DNA of 42,168 bases from Gammaproteobacteria bacterium (GTDB lineage: Bacteria; Pseudomonadota; Gammaproteobacteria; Steroidobacterales; GCA-2729495). Numbering within the stretch: the first letter of the stretch is position 1; each line of letters starts with the position of its first letter. Shown here one piece after another: positions 8,670 through 16,923 of this stretch. Below the pieces are notes generated by a model. That model did not search any database. It saw nothing but the letters and a program-made list of their open reading frames with translations, and was not told the origin of the DNA. The stretch covers positions 1 through 42,168 of the forward strand of contig JAJRXW010000243.1 in the NCBI GenBank assembly GCA_024276095.1, given 5' to 3'. The position numbers and the translations under genes are program-made.

Positions 8670-9568
8670 CTATTGCTGAGCTCGCAACTGCCCACGCCGT
8701 CTTTTTTGCCGCTGCGGCCGGTGTACTGGGGCTGCTTGTCGGCAGCTTTCTGAACGTCGTCATCCATCGCCTGCCGATCATGATGCAGCGCGAGTGGCAA
8801 AGTCAGGCCCACGATATCCTCCATGGCGATGGAGAAAAATCGCAGCAGGAAAAAGCGCCTCCCTATAACCTGGTTACACCCCGCTCGTGCTGCCCTGCCT
8901 GCGATGCGCCGATTACTGCCTGGCAGAATATCCCGCTGGTCAGTTACGCCCTGCTGAAAGGCCGCTGTGCCTCCTGTGGCACCGCCATTCCCGCGCGCTA
9001 CCCGCTGATCGAGCTGATATGCGGTGCGCTGTCAGCCATTCTTGCCTGGCGATTCGGCTTTAGTACCGAATGCCTCGCGGCACTGGTCCTGTGCTGGTCA
9101 CTGCTCGCCCTCGCGGTGATCGACCTGGACCACCAGCTGTTGCCGGATTCAATCACGCTGCCGTTACTCTGGGCCGGCCTGGTGTTCAGCCTGTTCAGCG
9201 CGCCGGTAGCGGATATCGACCTGTTTCCCGATCCCCGCTCAAGTATTATCGGAGCGGTAGCCGGATATCTCAGTTTGTGGTCGATTTATCACCTGTTCAG
9301 GCTGATCACCGGCAAGGAAGGCATGGGTTATGGGGATTTCAAACTGTTTGGCGCGCTGGGTGCGTGGCTGGGCTGGCAGATGCTGCCGCTGATTATCCTG
9401 ATGTCGGCGGCTGTCGGTGCCGTGGTCGGGATCGCCATGATCCTGTTCGGCGGCCATCAGCGGCAGGTACCCATTCCCTTCGGACCGTACCTGGCAGCAG
9501 CCGGGGTGGTCGCCCTGCTGTGGGGGCCGCAGCTGATGTCCGCCTACCTCAAGGCCAGCGGTCTGTAA
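8666..9568 (+). CDS. pilD: Prepilin peptidase/N-methyltransferase PilD, non-canonical start
   Basis: PilD cleaves prepilin leaders and methylates the new N-terminal Phe; it is an integral membrane aspartyl protease. The conserved N-terminus (GLLVGSFLNVVIHRLP) lies upstream of the first ATG (8780), so that ATG cannot be the real start. Reading back in frame there is no ATG, GTG or TTG before a stop at 8537. The options are CTG at 8666, which makes a 4-base CTGA overlap with the pilC stop, or ATT at 8672. From CTG the length is 300 residues, close to the usual 290. Zinc-type cysteines occur as C76/C79 and C101/C104. The catalytic aspartates are in the VIDLDHQLLPD motif (about 153) and GYGD (D224). 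Identity is certain; the start is open. Confidence 0.93.
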   Translation: MTIAELATAHAVFFAAAAGVLGLLVGSFLNVVIHRLPIMMQREWQSQAHDILHGDGEKSQQEKAPPYNLVTPRSCCPACDAPITAWQNIPLVSYALLKGRCASCGTAIPARYPLIELICGALSAILAWRFGFSTECLAALVLCWSLLALAVIDLDHQLLPDSITLPLLWAGLVFSLFSAPVADIDLFPDPRSSIIGAVAGYLSLWSIYHLFRLITGKEGMGYGDFKLFGALGAWLGWQMLPLIILMSAAVGAVVGIAMILFGGHQRQVPIPFGPYLAAAGVVALLWGPQLMSAYLKASGL

Positions 9569-9571
9569 CAG

Positions 9572-10186
9572 ATGGAGAAACAGGCTGTACTGCGTATCGG
9601 CCTGACGGGCGGCATCGCAAGCGGCAAATCCACCGTAGCCGACCGGTTTGCATCGCTGGGGGCGGTTGTCATCGACACCGACCAGATCGCCAGGCAACTG
9701 GTGGAACCCGGCAGCGAGGCATTCAGTGAGATCGTCGATGCCTTTGGCCAGACAGTGCTGGAACCCGATGGCAGCCTCGACCGCGGGCGACTCAGGGCCC
9801 TGGTCTTTCAGGATGATGCGCTGCGGCATAAGCTGGAAGCCATTCTGCACCCGCGCATCCGGCGCCGGACGCTGGAAACTGCCGAGGCGGCAGGCGGGCC
9901 GTACCAGATACTGGTGGTTCCCTTGCTGGTAGAAACCGGATTCCGGCAGCTGGTGAACCGGGTACTGGTCGTAGACTGTCCGGAATGCCTCCAGCAGGAA
10001 CGGCTCATGGCCCGGGACGGCACCAGCGCCGATCAGGCCGGGCAGATCATGGCCGCCCAGATCGGCCGGCAGGAACGGCTGGCTGCGGCCGACGATGTCA
10101 TTCACAATGACGGCAGTCCGGCAGATACGGCAGCCCAGGTTCAGGCCCTGCACGAGCGCTATGTGACGCTCGCCACGGCAAATTGA
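9572..10186 (+). CDS. coaE: Dephospho-CoA kinase
   Basis: CoaE catalyses the last step of coenzyme A synthesis, phosphorylating the 3'-OH of the dephospho-CoA ribose. The protein has 204 residues, as usual. A P-loop lies at 13-21 (GGIASGKST), followed by the substrate motif VIDTDQIARQLVEPG. The lid region contains HPRIRR, and LVVPLLVETG and VLVVDC form later core strands. The ATG is 3 bases after the pilD stop, so it is transcribed with the pilus genes. This pilD-coaE pairing is widespread in gammaproteobacteria and is not functional evidence linking CoA to pili. Confidence 0.96.
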   Translation: MEKQAVLRIGLTGGIASGKSTVADRFASLGAVVIDTDQIARQLVEPGSEAFSEIVDAFGQTVLEPDGSLDRGRLRALVFQDDALRHKLEAILHPRIRRRTLETAEAAGGPYQILVVPLLVETGFRQLVNRVLVVDCPECLQQERLMARDGTSADQAGQIMAAQIGRQERLAAADDVIHNDGSPADTAAQVQALHERYVTLATAN

Positions 10187-10251
10187 GGGTTCGCTTGTGG
10201 TCGCGGTATTGGTAGCGCAGAATATGCCGGGGGACGATTAATGACCAAGGT

Positions 10252-11055
10252 ATGATTCAGACTGCGGAAATCCTGACCGAAGCACAGCTATCGGAAGCCC
10301 CGGTGCTGTACGAACAGCCGCTGAATGAGCGGTTGCGGACTCTGCTGCGGCTGGAATACCTGTACCAGCAGTTTCTGTTTCAGGCCGATTTGCCGGCGCA
10401 GGCCTCGAGCCGCGTGGCCATCTCCAGCATCCTGGACATCATCGCAGTACTCAGCCGCGGCGATGTACGCAGCGACATCCTCAAGGAACTGGAGCGCCAG
10501 CTCTATATGTTCGACCGCTACCAGGATCAGCCGGATGTCGACAGGCACCGCCTGCAGTGTGTCCTGATCAAACTGCAGAATCTCAGGCATGAGCTGATAG
10601 CCGTGGGCCCGCAATACCTGCAACCGGTCAGGGAATGTGAATTCCTCAGTGCCATCAAACATCGCAGCACCATTCCCGGTGGTACCTGCGAATTCGATTT
10701 GCCCGATTACAGCCACTGGCTGCGCAAGCCCTATGAGCAGCGTATCGCCGATATCAACCACTGGATGTCGACGCTGCGGCCGCTGTGCAACAGCGCCACG
10801 GAACTGCTCTGGCTACTCAGGGAAAGCGGGCAACCCGGTAAACTGGTGGCCAGCAACGGCGTATACCTGCACTGTTTCGATCGTGACACGACAGCCGCAC
10901 TGCTGCGCATCTCCCTGCCACCCGGTGCACAGCTTTATCCCGAGATCAGCGGCAGTCACCACCGCTTTACCGTGAGATTCATGCAATGGTCGGATGTACG
11001 GAACCGGGCCGTGCAGACCAGCGAGGACATACCGTTTATGCTCACTATCTGCTAG
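10252..11055 (+). CDS. zapD: Cell division protein ZapD
   Basis: ZapD (267 residues) binds the FtsZ C-terminal tail and bundles protofilaments at the Z ring. The family signatures are EQPLNERLRTLLRLEYL near residue 20, GDVRSDILKELERQ near 80, IPGGTCEFDLPDYSHWL near 140, and the closing QLYPEISGSHHRFTVRFM. The N-terminus is about 15 residues longer than in E. coli. The ATG at 10252 is the first usable one, as ATG 10231 runs into a stop. The small zinc protein gene yacG, often found between zapD and mutT, is absent. FtsZ itself is encoded 6 kb downstream on the other strand. Confidence 0.93.
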   Translation: MIQTAEILTEAQLSEAPVLYEQPLNERLRTLLRLEYLYQQFLFQADLPAQASSRVAISSILDIIAVLSRGDVRSDILKELERQLYMFDRYQDQPDVDRHRLQCVLIKLQNLRHELIAVGPQYLQPVRECEFLSAIKHRSTIPGGTCEFDLPDYSHWLRKPYEQRIADINHWMSTLRPLCNSATELLWLLRESGQPGKLVASNGVYLHCFDRDTTAALLRISLPPGAQLYPEISGSHHRFTVRFMQWSDVRNRAVQTSEDIPFMLTIC

Positions 11056-11058
11056 CAG

Positions 11059-11082
11059 CCGGCACGAACCGGTTCGTGCCGG
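11059..11082. terminator. Perfect 24-base palindrome between convergent zapD and mutT
   Basis: CCGGCACGAACC is followed directly by its exact reverse complement, filling the whole gap between the zapD stop (11055) and the mutT stop (11083). It can fold on either strand and is well placed as a shared bidirectional terminator. There is no T-run on either side, so termination efficiency is uncertain. Confidence 0.6.
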
Positions 11083-11484
11083 TCAATCCGATAACAGCAG
11101 CTCGATAATCGGCAGATCCGCCGGTAACAGTCCCGCCCCGGACAGTTCCGCTTTTTTTATCCACCGCACTGCCTGGCCCTCGCGGCCGTGGGGCTCGCCG
11201 ATATAGGCCCGGACGCGCCAGACGTGGAGCAAAATGGTTCGGTCGGGATAGTCGTATCGATAGTCGGTCATCGGCTGAGCCCGGGTGACCGTGATGCCCA
11301 GTTCCTCATCCAGTTCACGGGTCAGCGCATCCAGGGAGGTCTCCCCGGCATCGACCTTGCCACCGGGAAATTCCCACCAGCCTGCCGCATGAGTGCCCTC
11401 CGGCCGCTGCGTGATCAGGACATTACCCGAGTGATCCTCGAGCACGCCCGCAGCGACGCTGACTAATCGATCCGCCCGTGGCAA
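11083..11484 (-). CDS. mutT: 8-oxo-dGTP diphosphatase MutT
   Basis: MutT hydrolyses 8-oxo-dGTP and so prevents A:T to C:G mutations. The Nudix box is intact within [24 protein letters not shown], and WWEFPGGK precedes it. There is no ThiE-like fusion at the C-terminus. The start is not an ATG. The conserved first strand ([11 protein letters not shown]) begins right at the end of secA, and the best in-frame start is a TTG at 11484, giving 133 residues and a 22-base overlap with the secA 3' end. A long upstream extension in this frame is just secA coding sequence and should be ignored. It is co-transcribed with secA. Confidence 0.9.
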   Translation of the reverse strand: MPRADRLVSVAAGVLEDHSGNVLITQRPEGTHAAGWWEFPGGKVDAGETSLDALTRELDEELGITVTRAQPMTDYRYDYPDRTILLHVWRVRAYIGEPHGREGQAVRWIKKAELSGAGLLPADLPIIELLLSD

Positions 11485-14342
11485 CGCTTGTACTTCTTGC
11501 CGGAACCACAGGGGCAGGGCTCGTTCCGGCCAACCTTGCGCGTTTCGCGCACGAAAGGCGCTGCCGGCTCCGGCTCCTGCTGCTGCACCGCTCCCGGCCC
11601 AGCCACCGCCGACTGTGCATCCGCATGACGGTATTGCATCTTGTCGACCGACTGCCGTTGCTCGTCGACCGCTTCGACATCTTCGGGTGACTTCACCTGG
11701 GCCTTGCACAGAATACTGATGACATTGTGCTTGTATTCATTGAGCATTGTGCCGAACATCTCGAAAGCTTCGCGCTTGTATTCCTGCTTGGGGTTTTTCT
11801 GGGCGTAGCTGCGCAAACCGATTCCCTGGCGGAGATAATCCATCGCCCCCAGATGCTCTTTCCAGTGCATATCGAGCTGCTGCAGCATCACGGCCTTCTC
11901 GAACTGCCTGAGAATATCCGGGCCGATGAGCTCTGCCTTTTGCTCATACAGGGCGCGAACTTCGGCGATGACCCGATTGCGAAGATCCTCGATACTTTGC
12001 TCCGGATCTTCTTTCAGCCATGCACCAACGCGCAGCCTGGCGCCAAACTCCCCTTCCAGGGCATTTTCCAGTGACGGAATATCCCACTGGTCTTCCAGGC
12101 TCCTGGGAGGAATATAGGTATCAAAGGTTTCGCCCAGCACCTCGGCGGCGATTCCTTCGATCACATCCTCGATATCATCCGTTTTCATCAGCATGTTGCG
12201 CTGGGCATAGACAACATGACGCTGGTCATTCGCCACATCGTCGTACTCAAGCAGTGCTTTTCGTGAATCGAAATTGTGCGCTTCGACCTTGCGCTGAGCG
12301 CGTTCGATCTGCCGGGTCAGCAGCTTGCTTTCGATGGCCTCGCCTTCCTGCATGCCCACCCGGGACAGCATGGCCTTGGTGCGCTCCGGGTTGCCGAAAA
12401 TACGCATCAGGTTATCTTCCATGGACAGGAAAAACCGGCTTGAACCCGGGTCTCCCTGCCGCCCTGACCGCCCTCTGAGCTGATTGTCAATGCGTCGGGA
12501 CTCGTGCCGCTCGGTACCGATGATATGCAGACCACCGGCTTTCAGGACCTGTTCATGACGTTCCTGCCACTCGGCCATATAGCGTTCCCTGACCTCGTCA
12601 GTCACGTCCTCGCCCAACTGGGCAATTTCCGCCTCGACATTGCCGCCGAGCACGATATCGGTGCCGCGACCGGCCATATTGGTGGCGATGGTCACCGATC
12701 CGGGTCGTCCGGCATCGACAATGATCTGCGCTTCCCGCTCATGCTGCTTGGCGTTGAGCACCTGGTGCTTGAACCCCTCTTTTTTCAGCAGACCGGAAAG
12801 ATACTCGGAGGTCTCGATGGAGGTCGTACCGACCAGCACCGGTTGCTGGCGCTCCCGGCAGTCCTTGATGTTCTCGATGATGGCCGCAAACTTGTCCTTC
12901 GCGTTCAGATAGACCAGGTCCGGCTGATCGTCACGGATCATGGGTTTGTGCGTGGGGATGACCACGACCTCGAGACCGTAGATCTGCTGAAACTCGAATG
13001 CCTCGGTATCTGCCGTACCGGTCATGCCGGACAAAGTGCCGTACATCCGAAAATAGTTCTGAAAAGTAATGGAAGCGACCGTCTGGTTTTCTTCCTTGAT
13101 GGCCACTCCTTCTTTCGCCTCGACAGCCTGGTGCAGGCCGTCCGACCATCGCCGGCCGGGCATGGTCCGCCCGGTGAATTCATCGACGATCACGATCTCG
13201 CCGTTGTTCACGACGTATTCGACATCGCGCTTGAATACCACGTGCGCCCGAAGTGCTGCAGTGATGTGGTGCATCAGCCGGATATTGCCGGAATCGTACA
13301 GGCTCTCTCCCTGGTTGAGCAGGCCGGCTTCCAGCAGCAGCTTCTCGACATGATCGTGGCCGGCTTCAGTCAGATACGCCTGCCGGCTTTTTTCGTCGAC
13401 AGTGTAATCCCCCTGGTCCAGGATGCGGCATACGGGCACCTTGGCGCCCGGATCCGTCTCGACCAGGTCACCACCGGCCTCTTCCGCCATTGCCAGCGCA
13501 GCGCCGATGGGCATCGGCTCCTGTTCCTCGCCATCCGGGGTAATCACCACTACCTTGGTGGCCGTAATATCCTCGTTGCGCAGCCGGCCTTCTTCCGGTT
13601 GCCGCTTGAGTTTCGGGACGATTTTATTGATTCCCAGGTAGAGGTCGGTGCTGCCTTCCGCCGGCCCGGAAATAATCAGCGGCGTCCTGGCTTCATCGAT
13701 GAGGATCGAGTCGACTTCGTCGACGATTGCAAAATCCAGGCCACGCTGCATCTGATCTTCGGAGCGAAAAGCCAGGTTGTCGCGGAGATAGTCAAAACCG
13801 AATTCGTTGTTGGTGCCATAAGTGACACCGGACTGGTAGGCGGCACGTTTTTCATCGGGTGTCTGCCCGCTTCTGATCACGCCTACACTGACGCCGAGAA
13901 ACTCGAATACCGGGCCCATCCACTGGGCATCGCGCTCGGCAAGGTATTCGTTGACGGTCACGACATGAACGCTCCCGCCGGTCAGAGCATGCAAATATGC
14001 GGGCAGTGTCGCCACCAGTGTCTTGCCCTCACCGGTACGCATTTCGGCGATCTTCCCCTGGTGCAGCGCGATGCCGCCTGCCAGTTGTTCATCGAAGTGT
14101 CGCAGGCCCAGCGTCCGGCGGGAAGCTTCCCGCACTACGGCGAAAGCTTCCGGCAACAGATCGTCCAGTGTCTCGCCGTCTGCGTGACGCTTTTTGAATT
14201 CGTCGGTCTTTTCCCGCAGCTCCAGGTCAGACAGCTTCTCGAGTTCCGACTCCAGTTCATTGGCCCGTACAATCAGCTTCCTGTAGGTACGCAGCAGCCT
14301 CTCGTTGCGGCTACCGAATAGCCTTGTAAAGATCTTTTTCAA
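11463..14342 (-). CDS. secA: Preprotein translocase ATPase SecA, TTG start, with insertion
   Basis: SecA drives preproteins through SecYEG. No ATG occurs before residue 101. The TTG at 14342 has AGAGGA six bases upstream and gives the family N-terminus ([16 protein letters not shown]), 959 residues. Walker A MRTGEGKT is at 101-108 and DEVD at 208-211. [32 protein letters not shown] and the C-terminal zinc/SecB-binding [14 protein letters not shown] are all present. Compared with E. coli there is an extra segment of about 50 residues at roughly 249-300, between KIVPKLKRQ and YTVDEKSRQ, near the start of the preprotein cross-linking domain. A TTG at 14366 is an alternative but has no ribosome site. 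No secM-like arrest gene is upstream; an M23 peptidase gene takes that place. Confidence 0.97.
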   Translation of the reverse strand: MKKIFTRLFGSRNERLLRTYRKLIVRANELESELEKLSDLELREKTDEFKKRHADGETLDDLLPEAFAVVREASRRTLGLRHFDEQLAGGIALHQGKIAEMRTGEGKTLVATLPAYLHALTGGSVHVVTVNEYLAERDAQWMGPVFEFLGVSVGVIRSGQTPDEKRAAYQSGVTYGTNNEFGFDYLRDNLAFRSEDQMQRGLDFAIVDEVDSILIDEARTPLIISGPAEGSTDLYLGINKIVPKLKRQPEEGRLRNEDITATKVVVITPDGEEQEPMPIGAALAMAEEAGGDLVETDPGAKVPVCRILDQGDYTVDEKSRQAYLTEAGHDHVEKLLLEAGLLNQGESLYDSGNIRLMHHITAALRAHVVFKRDVEYVVNNGEIVIVDEFTGRTMPGRRWSDGLHQAVEAKEGVAIKEENQTVASITFQNYFRMYGTLSGMTGTADTEAFEFQQIYGLEVVVIPTHKPMIRDDQPDLVYLNAKDKFAAIIENIKDCRERQQPVLVGTTSIETSEYLSGLLKKEGFKHQVLNAKQHEREAQIIVDAGRPGSVTIATNMAGRGTDIVLGGNVEAEIAQLGEDVTDEVRERYMAEWQERHEQVLKAGGLHIIGTERHESRRIDNQLRGRSGRQGDPGSSRFFLSMEDNLMRIFGNPERTKAMLSRVGMQEGEAIESKLLTRQIERAQRKVEAHNFDSRKALLEYDDVANDQRHVVYAQRNMLMKTDDIEDVIEGIAAEVLGETFDTYIPPRSLEDQWDIPSLENALEGEFGARLRVGAWLKEDPEQSIEDLRNRVIAEVRALYEQKAELIGPDILRQFEKAVMLQQLDMHWKEHLGAMDYLRQGIGLRSYAQKNPKQEYKREAFEMFGTMLNEYKHNVISILCKAQVKSPEDVEAVDEQRQSVDKMQYRHADAQSAVAGPGAVQQQEPEPAAPFVRETRKVGRNEPCPCGSGKKYKRCHGRID

Positions 14343-14461
14343 CCTGTTTCCTCTTGGTAGCCGCAATCAGCAGAGCGCGGCTCGGCACCGGCGACGGTTC
14401 ACAACAGTCTGCCGGCAAAGTTGGATATTGTAAGGGGTTTGAGGGGAAAGGTGGCGAGAAA

Positions 14462-15388
14462 TCAGGTCGTCTGCTGGACGAATTTGACCGGATTGACGGG
14501 CTTGCCGCGATGCCAGACCTCAAAGTGCAGGTTCGGCCCTGTCGCACGGCCTGTAGAGCCCATTCGTGCGATGACCTGGCCTTTTTGTACATTGTCACCG
14601 ACGGCGACCAGATTCTGGTTATTGTGGGCATAGCGGGTCACATAGCCGTTGGCATGCCGTACTTCCACCATCTGTCCATATCCGTAGCGATCGCCGGACC
14701 AGATCACGACCCCGGCCGCAACGGCGATCACGTCAGACCCTGCTTTGCCGGCAAAATCGACCCCGCGATGATAGGCAATCTTGCCGGTAAACGGATCCGT
14801 CCGCTTGCCAAAAAAGCTGGACATCCACCCGGATGTCACCGGCCGGCCCTTTGGCAGTACGCGATCCTGCAGCTTCCGGTTGAGCATGAGCTCTTCGAGA
14901 ATGGTCAGCTGCTGTTCCTGCTCATAAAGCAGGTTGTCCAGGGACTCGATGTCTGCAACCAGGCTACTGGTCGAATGCTGATTATCCGGCCCGCCGACGG
15001 GCTCTTCAGGCCCGCCCATCGCGGGCTGGCTGTCGAAATCGAACTCGCCGTCATCCAGCTTTGCCATGCCGGTCAGACGCCGGCCAAGGGCATTGAGCCG
15101 AATGACATTCGCATTGAGCTGCCCTACCTTCAGCGCCATCGCACCGATCTGGTCCTGAGCCGCAATACGGGCTTCGCGAACCTCTTCCTGCTGCCTCTGG
15201 AGTTGTTCCTTGAGCTCTTGAATCCGGGCGTCGGACATCGCGCCCTGCGCGGACGGTGAAACCGCATAACCGATACCGGCCCCGATGGCCAGAGAAATCA
15301 GAAATAACAATACGATGACTGTTGCCATCAACCGAAGGCTCAGCTGCTGGGCGGCGCGATTGTGCCGCGATAACAGTATAAGATTCAT
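14462..15388 (-). CDS. Membrane-anchored M23 (LytM-type) metallopeptidase
   Basis: This 308-residue protein has a single N-terminal membrane segment (about 21-45), then a Gln/Glu-rich coiled coil (about 52-105). A Gly/Pro/Asp-rich linker and a second short helical region precede the C-terminal peptidase domain (about 185-305). The M23 zinc ligands are visible: H and D in YHRGVDF, then the HxH element in NLHFEVW, plus the active-site His in RYAHNNQN. It is therefore likely an active endopeptidase acting on peptidoglycan cross-bridges in the periplasm, unlike degenerate EnvC/NlpD activators. A similar gene occurs between secA and lpxC in Pseudomonas. The substrate is inferred from family membership. 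Confidence 0.9.
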   Translation of the reverse strand: MNLILLSRHNRAAQQLSLRLMATVIVLLFLISLAIGAGIGYAVSPSAQGAMSDARIQELKEQLQRQQEEVREARIAAQDQIGAMALKVGQLNANVIRLNALGRRLTGMAKLDDGEFDFDSQPAMGGPEEPVGGPDNQHSTSSLVADIESLDNLLYEQEQQLTILEELMLNRKLQDRVLPKGRPVTSGWMSSFFGKRTDPFTGKIAYHRGVDFAGKAGSDVIAVAAGVVIWSGDRYGYGQMVEVRHANGYVTRYAHNNQNLVAVGDNVQKGQVIARMGSTGRATGPNLHFEVWHRGKPVNPVKFVQQTT

Positions 15389-15490
15389 ATAGTCTGCCCT
15401 GATTCTCGCACCTGCAGCGCGAACTATGCATAAACAGCTCTGTTAAGACAAGGAATCAACTTCACATTCAGGACAGGAACCTGATCTATT

Positions 15491-15796
15491 ATGTCAAAAA
15501 GTGGCCCCAAGTCATTGTCTGAACTGATGGTTGATGCCAACTCCCCGGTGAAACGCCTGATGGATGAGGCCCACAGTCGCATTGAGCTCGCCGACCGGAT
15601 TCGCGCCGGGTTACCCGAACCGCTCGATCAGCATATCGAGGCATGTAACCTGAGAGAGGACGGAACGCTGGTAGTGCTGGCGACCAACCCGGAATGGGCA
15701 GCCCGATTGAGGTTCGAGAGCGACAAAATACTGTCGCAGTGCCGCCAGCAACATCCGGGCGCCGCCCGGGTCAAGATCCGGGTATGGTGCCAGTAA
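15491..15796 (+). CDS. dciA: DciA/DUF721 family protein, predicted replicative helicase loader
   Basis: This small basic protein of 101 residues matches the DUF721 fold: helices at the N-terminus (SPVKRLMDEAHSR) and a strand-rich core (LVVLATNPEWAARLRFES) with the conserved W-A-A-R-L-R segment. DciA interacts with DnaB and is the ancestral helicase loader in bacteria that lack phage-derived DnaC. This is family knowledge, not shown here. The ATG at 15491 fits, and the gene stands alone on the plus strand between the lpxC and M23 genes. The length is at the short end for the family, so this is mostly the core domain without the long disordered tail seen in some species. Confidence 0.85.
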   Translation: MSKSGPKSLSELMVDANSPVKRLMDEAHSRIELADRIRAGLPEPLDQHIEACNLREDGTLVVLATNPEWAARLRFESDKILSQCRQQHPGAARVKIRVWCQ

Positions 15797-15805
15797 GATC
15801 CGTGT

Positions 15806-15827
15806 GGTGCCGGTGTACACCGGCACC
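15806..15827. terminator. Perfect 22-base palindrome between convergent dciA and lpxC
   Basis: GGTGCCGGTGT followed by its exact reverse complement lies 9 bases after the dciA stop and 12 bases before the lpxC stop. It is a candidate two-way terminator or transcript-end protector. No T-run follows on either strand. Confidence 0.55.
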
Positions 15828-15839
15828 ATCGCTCCGTCG

Positions 15840-16748
15840 CTAGACGACGGGGACGAGATTCGGGTAAGCGACCGGGGCTTTGGAAAGATCCTTGAAGGTA
15901 ACTTCTTCCCATGCGCTTTGGTCGGCTCGCAGTTTACGCAATAACTGGTTATTCAGAGCGTGGCCGGATTTGTAGCCGGTGAACTCGCCCACCAGGCCAT
16001 GGCCGAGCAGATACAGGTCACCGATGGCATCGAGGATTTTGTGCTTGACGAATTCATCTTCGTAGCGCAGGCCATCTTCGTTCAGCACCCGATAGTCATC
16101 CAGTACGATCGCGTTGTCCATACTGCCGCCCAATGTCAGGTTCATGGCGCGCAAGGCTTCGATATCGCGCAGGAATCCAAACGTCCGCGCCCGGCTGACC
16201 ACCCTGAGGAACGCCGAGGTCGAAAAATCGACACTGGCGGACTGGGTATGTTTCTTGAACACCGGGTGGTCGAATTCAATACTGAAATTTACTTTGAAAC
16301 CGGAGTACGGTCGGAATTCAGCCCACTTGTCGCCCTCTTCCACACGTACCCGGCGTTTGATGCGGATAAACTTCTTGACCGCTTTTTGTTCCGTGATACC
16401 GGCAGACTGCAGCAAAAAGACGAAGGGCGCTGCGCTGCCGTCCATGATGGGCACTTCCGCTGCGCTGAGATCGACATAGGCATTGTCGATGCCCAGCCCG
16501 GCAAACGCTGCCATCAGGTGCTCGACGGTCGCCACCTTGACACCGTCTTCGACAAGGGTGGTACCCAGCATGGTTTCGCCGACCTTGAATGCGTCAGCGA
16601 CAATGTCTGCGGGTGGATCGAGGTCAATACGCCGGAAAACGATACCGGTATTCTCTGCCGCCGGACGCAGGATCATGTAGACCTTGTTACCGCTGTGCAG
16701 CCCGACGCCGGTGGCGCGGATCGAATTTTTGAGTGTTCGCTGTCGCAT
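15840..16748 (-). CDS. lpxC: UDP-3-O-acyl-N-acetylglucosamine deacetylase LpxC
   Basis: LpxC catalyses the committed step of lipid A synthesis. The protein has 302 residues, the normal length. The zinc ligands are H77 ([16 protein letters not shown]), H236 and D240 ([16 protein letters not shown]); the catalytic acid/base E76 and H263 ([10 protein letters not shown]) are also visible. The ATG at 16748 starts [10 protein letters not shown] as in the family. No purine-rich ribosome site is apparent; instead a 9-base stem hairpin (16759-16781) stands 10 bases upstream. It is the last gene of the dcw cluster, 175 bases after ftsZ. The C-terminus lacks the longer degradation tail residues of the E. 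coli enzyme, so FtsH-dependent turnover cannot be assumed. Confidence 0.97.
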   Translation of the reverse strand: MRQRTLKNSIRATGVGLHSGNKVYMILRPAAENTGIVFRRIDLDPPADIVADAFKVGETMLGTTLVEDGVKVATVEHLMAAFAGLGIDNAYVDLSAAEVPIMDGSAAPFVFLLQSAGITEQKAVKKFIRIKRRVRVEEGDKWAEFRPYSGFKVNFSIEFDHPVFKKHTQSASVDFSTSAFLRVVSRARTFGFLRDIEALRAMNLTLGGSMDNAIVLDDYRVLNEDGLRYEDEFVKHKILDAIGDLYLLGHGLVGEFTGYKSGHALNNQLLRKLRADQSAWEEVTFKDLSKAPVAYPNLVPVV

Positions 16749-16758
16749 ACAGTCAACG

Positions 16759-16781
16759 CGCGTCCGATCGGCTCGGACGCG
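16759..16781 (-). promoter_or_regulatory. GC-rich hairpin in the lpxC leader
   Basis: Arms CGCGTCCGA and TCGGACGCG (9 base pairs) surround a 5-base loop. On the lpxC strand the hairpin ends 10 bases before the ATG, where the ribosome would bind, and no Shine-Dalgarno sequence is visible between. It could limit lpxC translation or mark the end of the ftsZ transcript. Its function is unproven. Confidence 0.5.
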
Positions 16782-16923
16782 GTCTTTCCTCGATCCTTAT
16801 ATTAAACTAACCCATTGAATATAAAACAATTTCAGCGGGATAGCGCACAATAACAGACGCGCCTTGCCGCGAAAGCTATCACAGACCACCAAATCAAGGG
16901 AAATCTCGCCCGCCCGGGTTTGC

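Noticed and set aside
8780-9568. pilD starting at the ATG at 8780
   Set aside because: It would remove the first membrane segment and the conserved GSFLNVVIHRLP motif.
12504-14321. 605-codon open frame on the plus strand
   Set aside because: It lies opposite secA and has no recognisable domain; it results from GC-rich codon bias.
14462-15388. M23 protein as an inactive EnvC/NlpD-like activator
   Set aside because: The zinc-binding His, Asp and HxH residues are all present, so an active enzyme is more likely.
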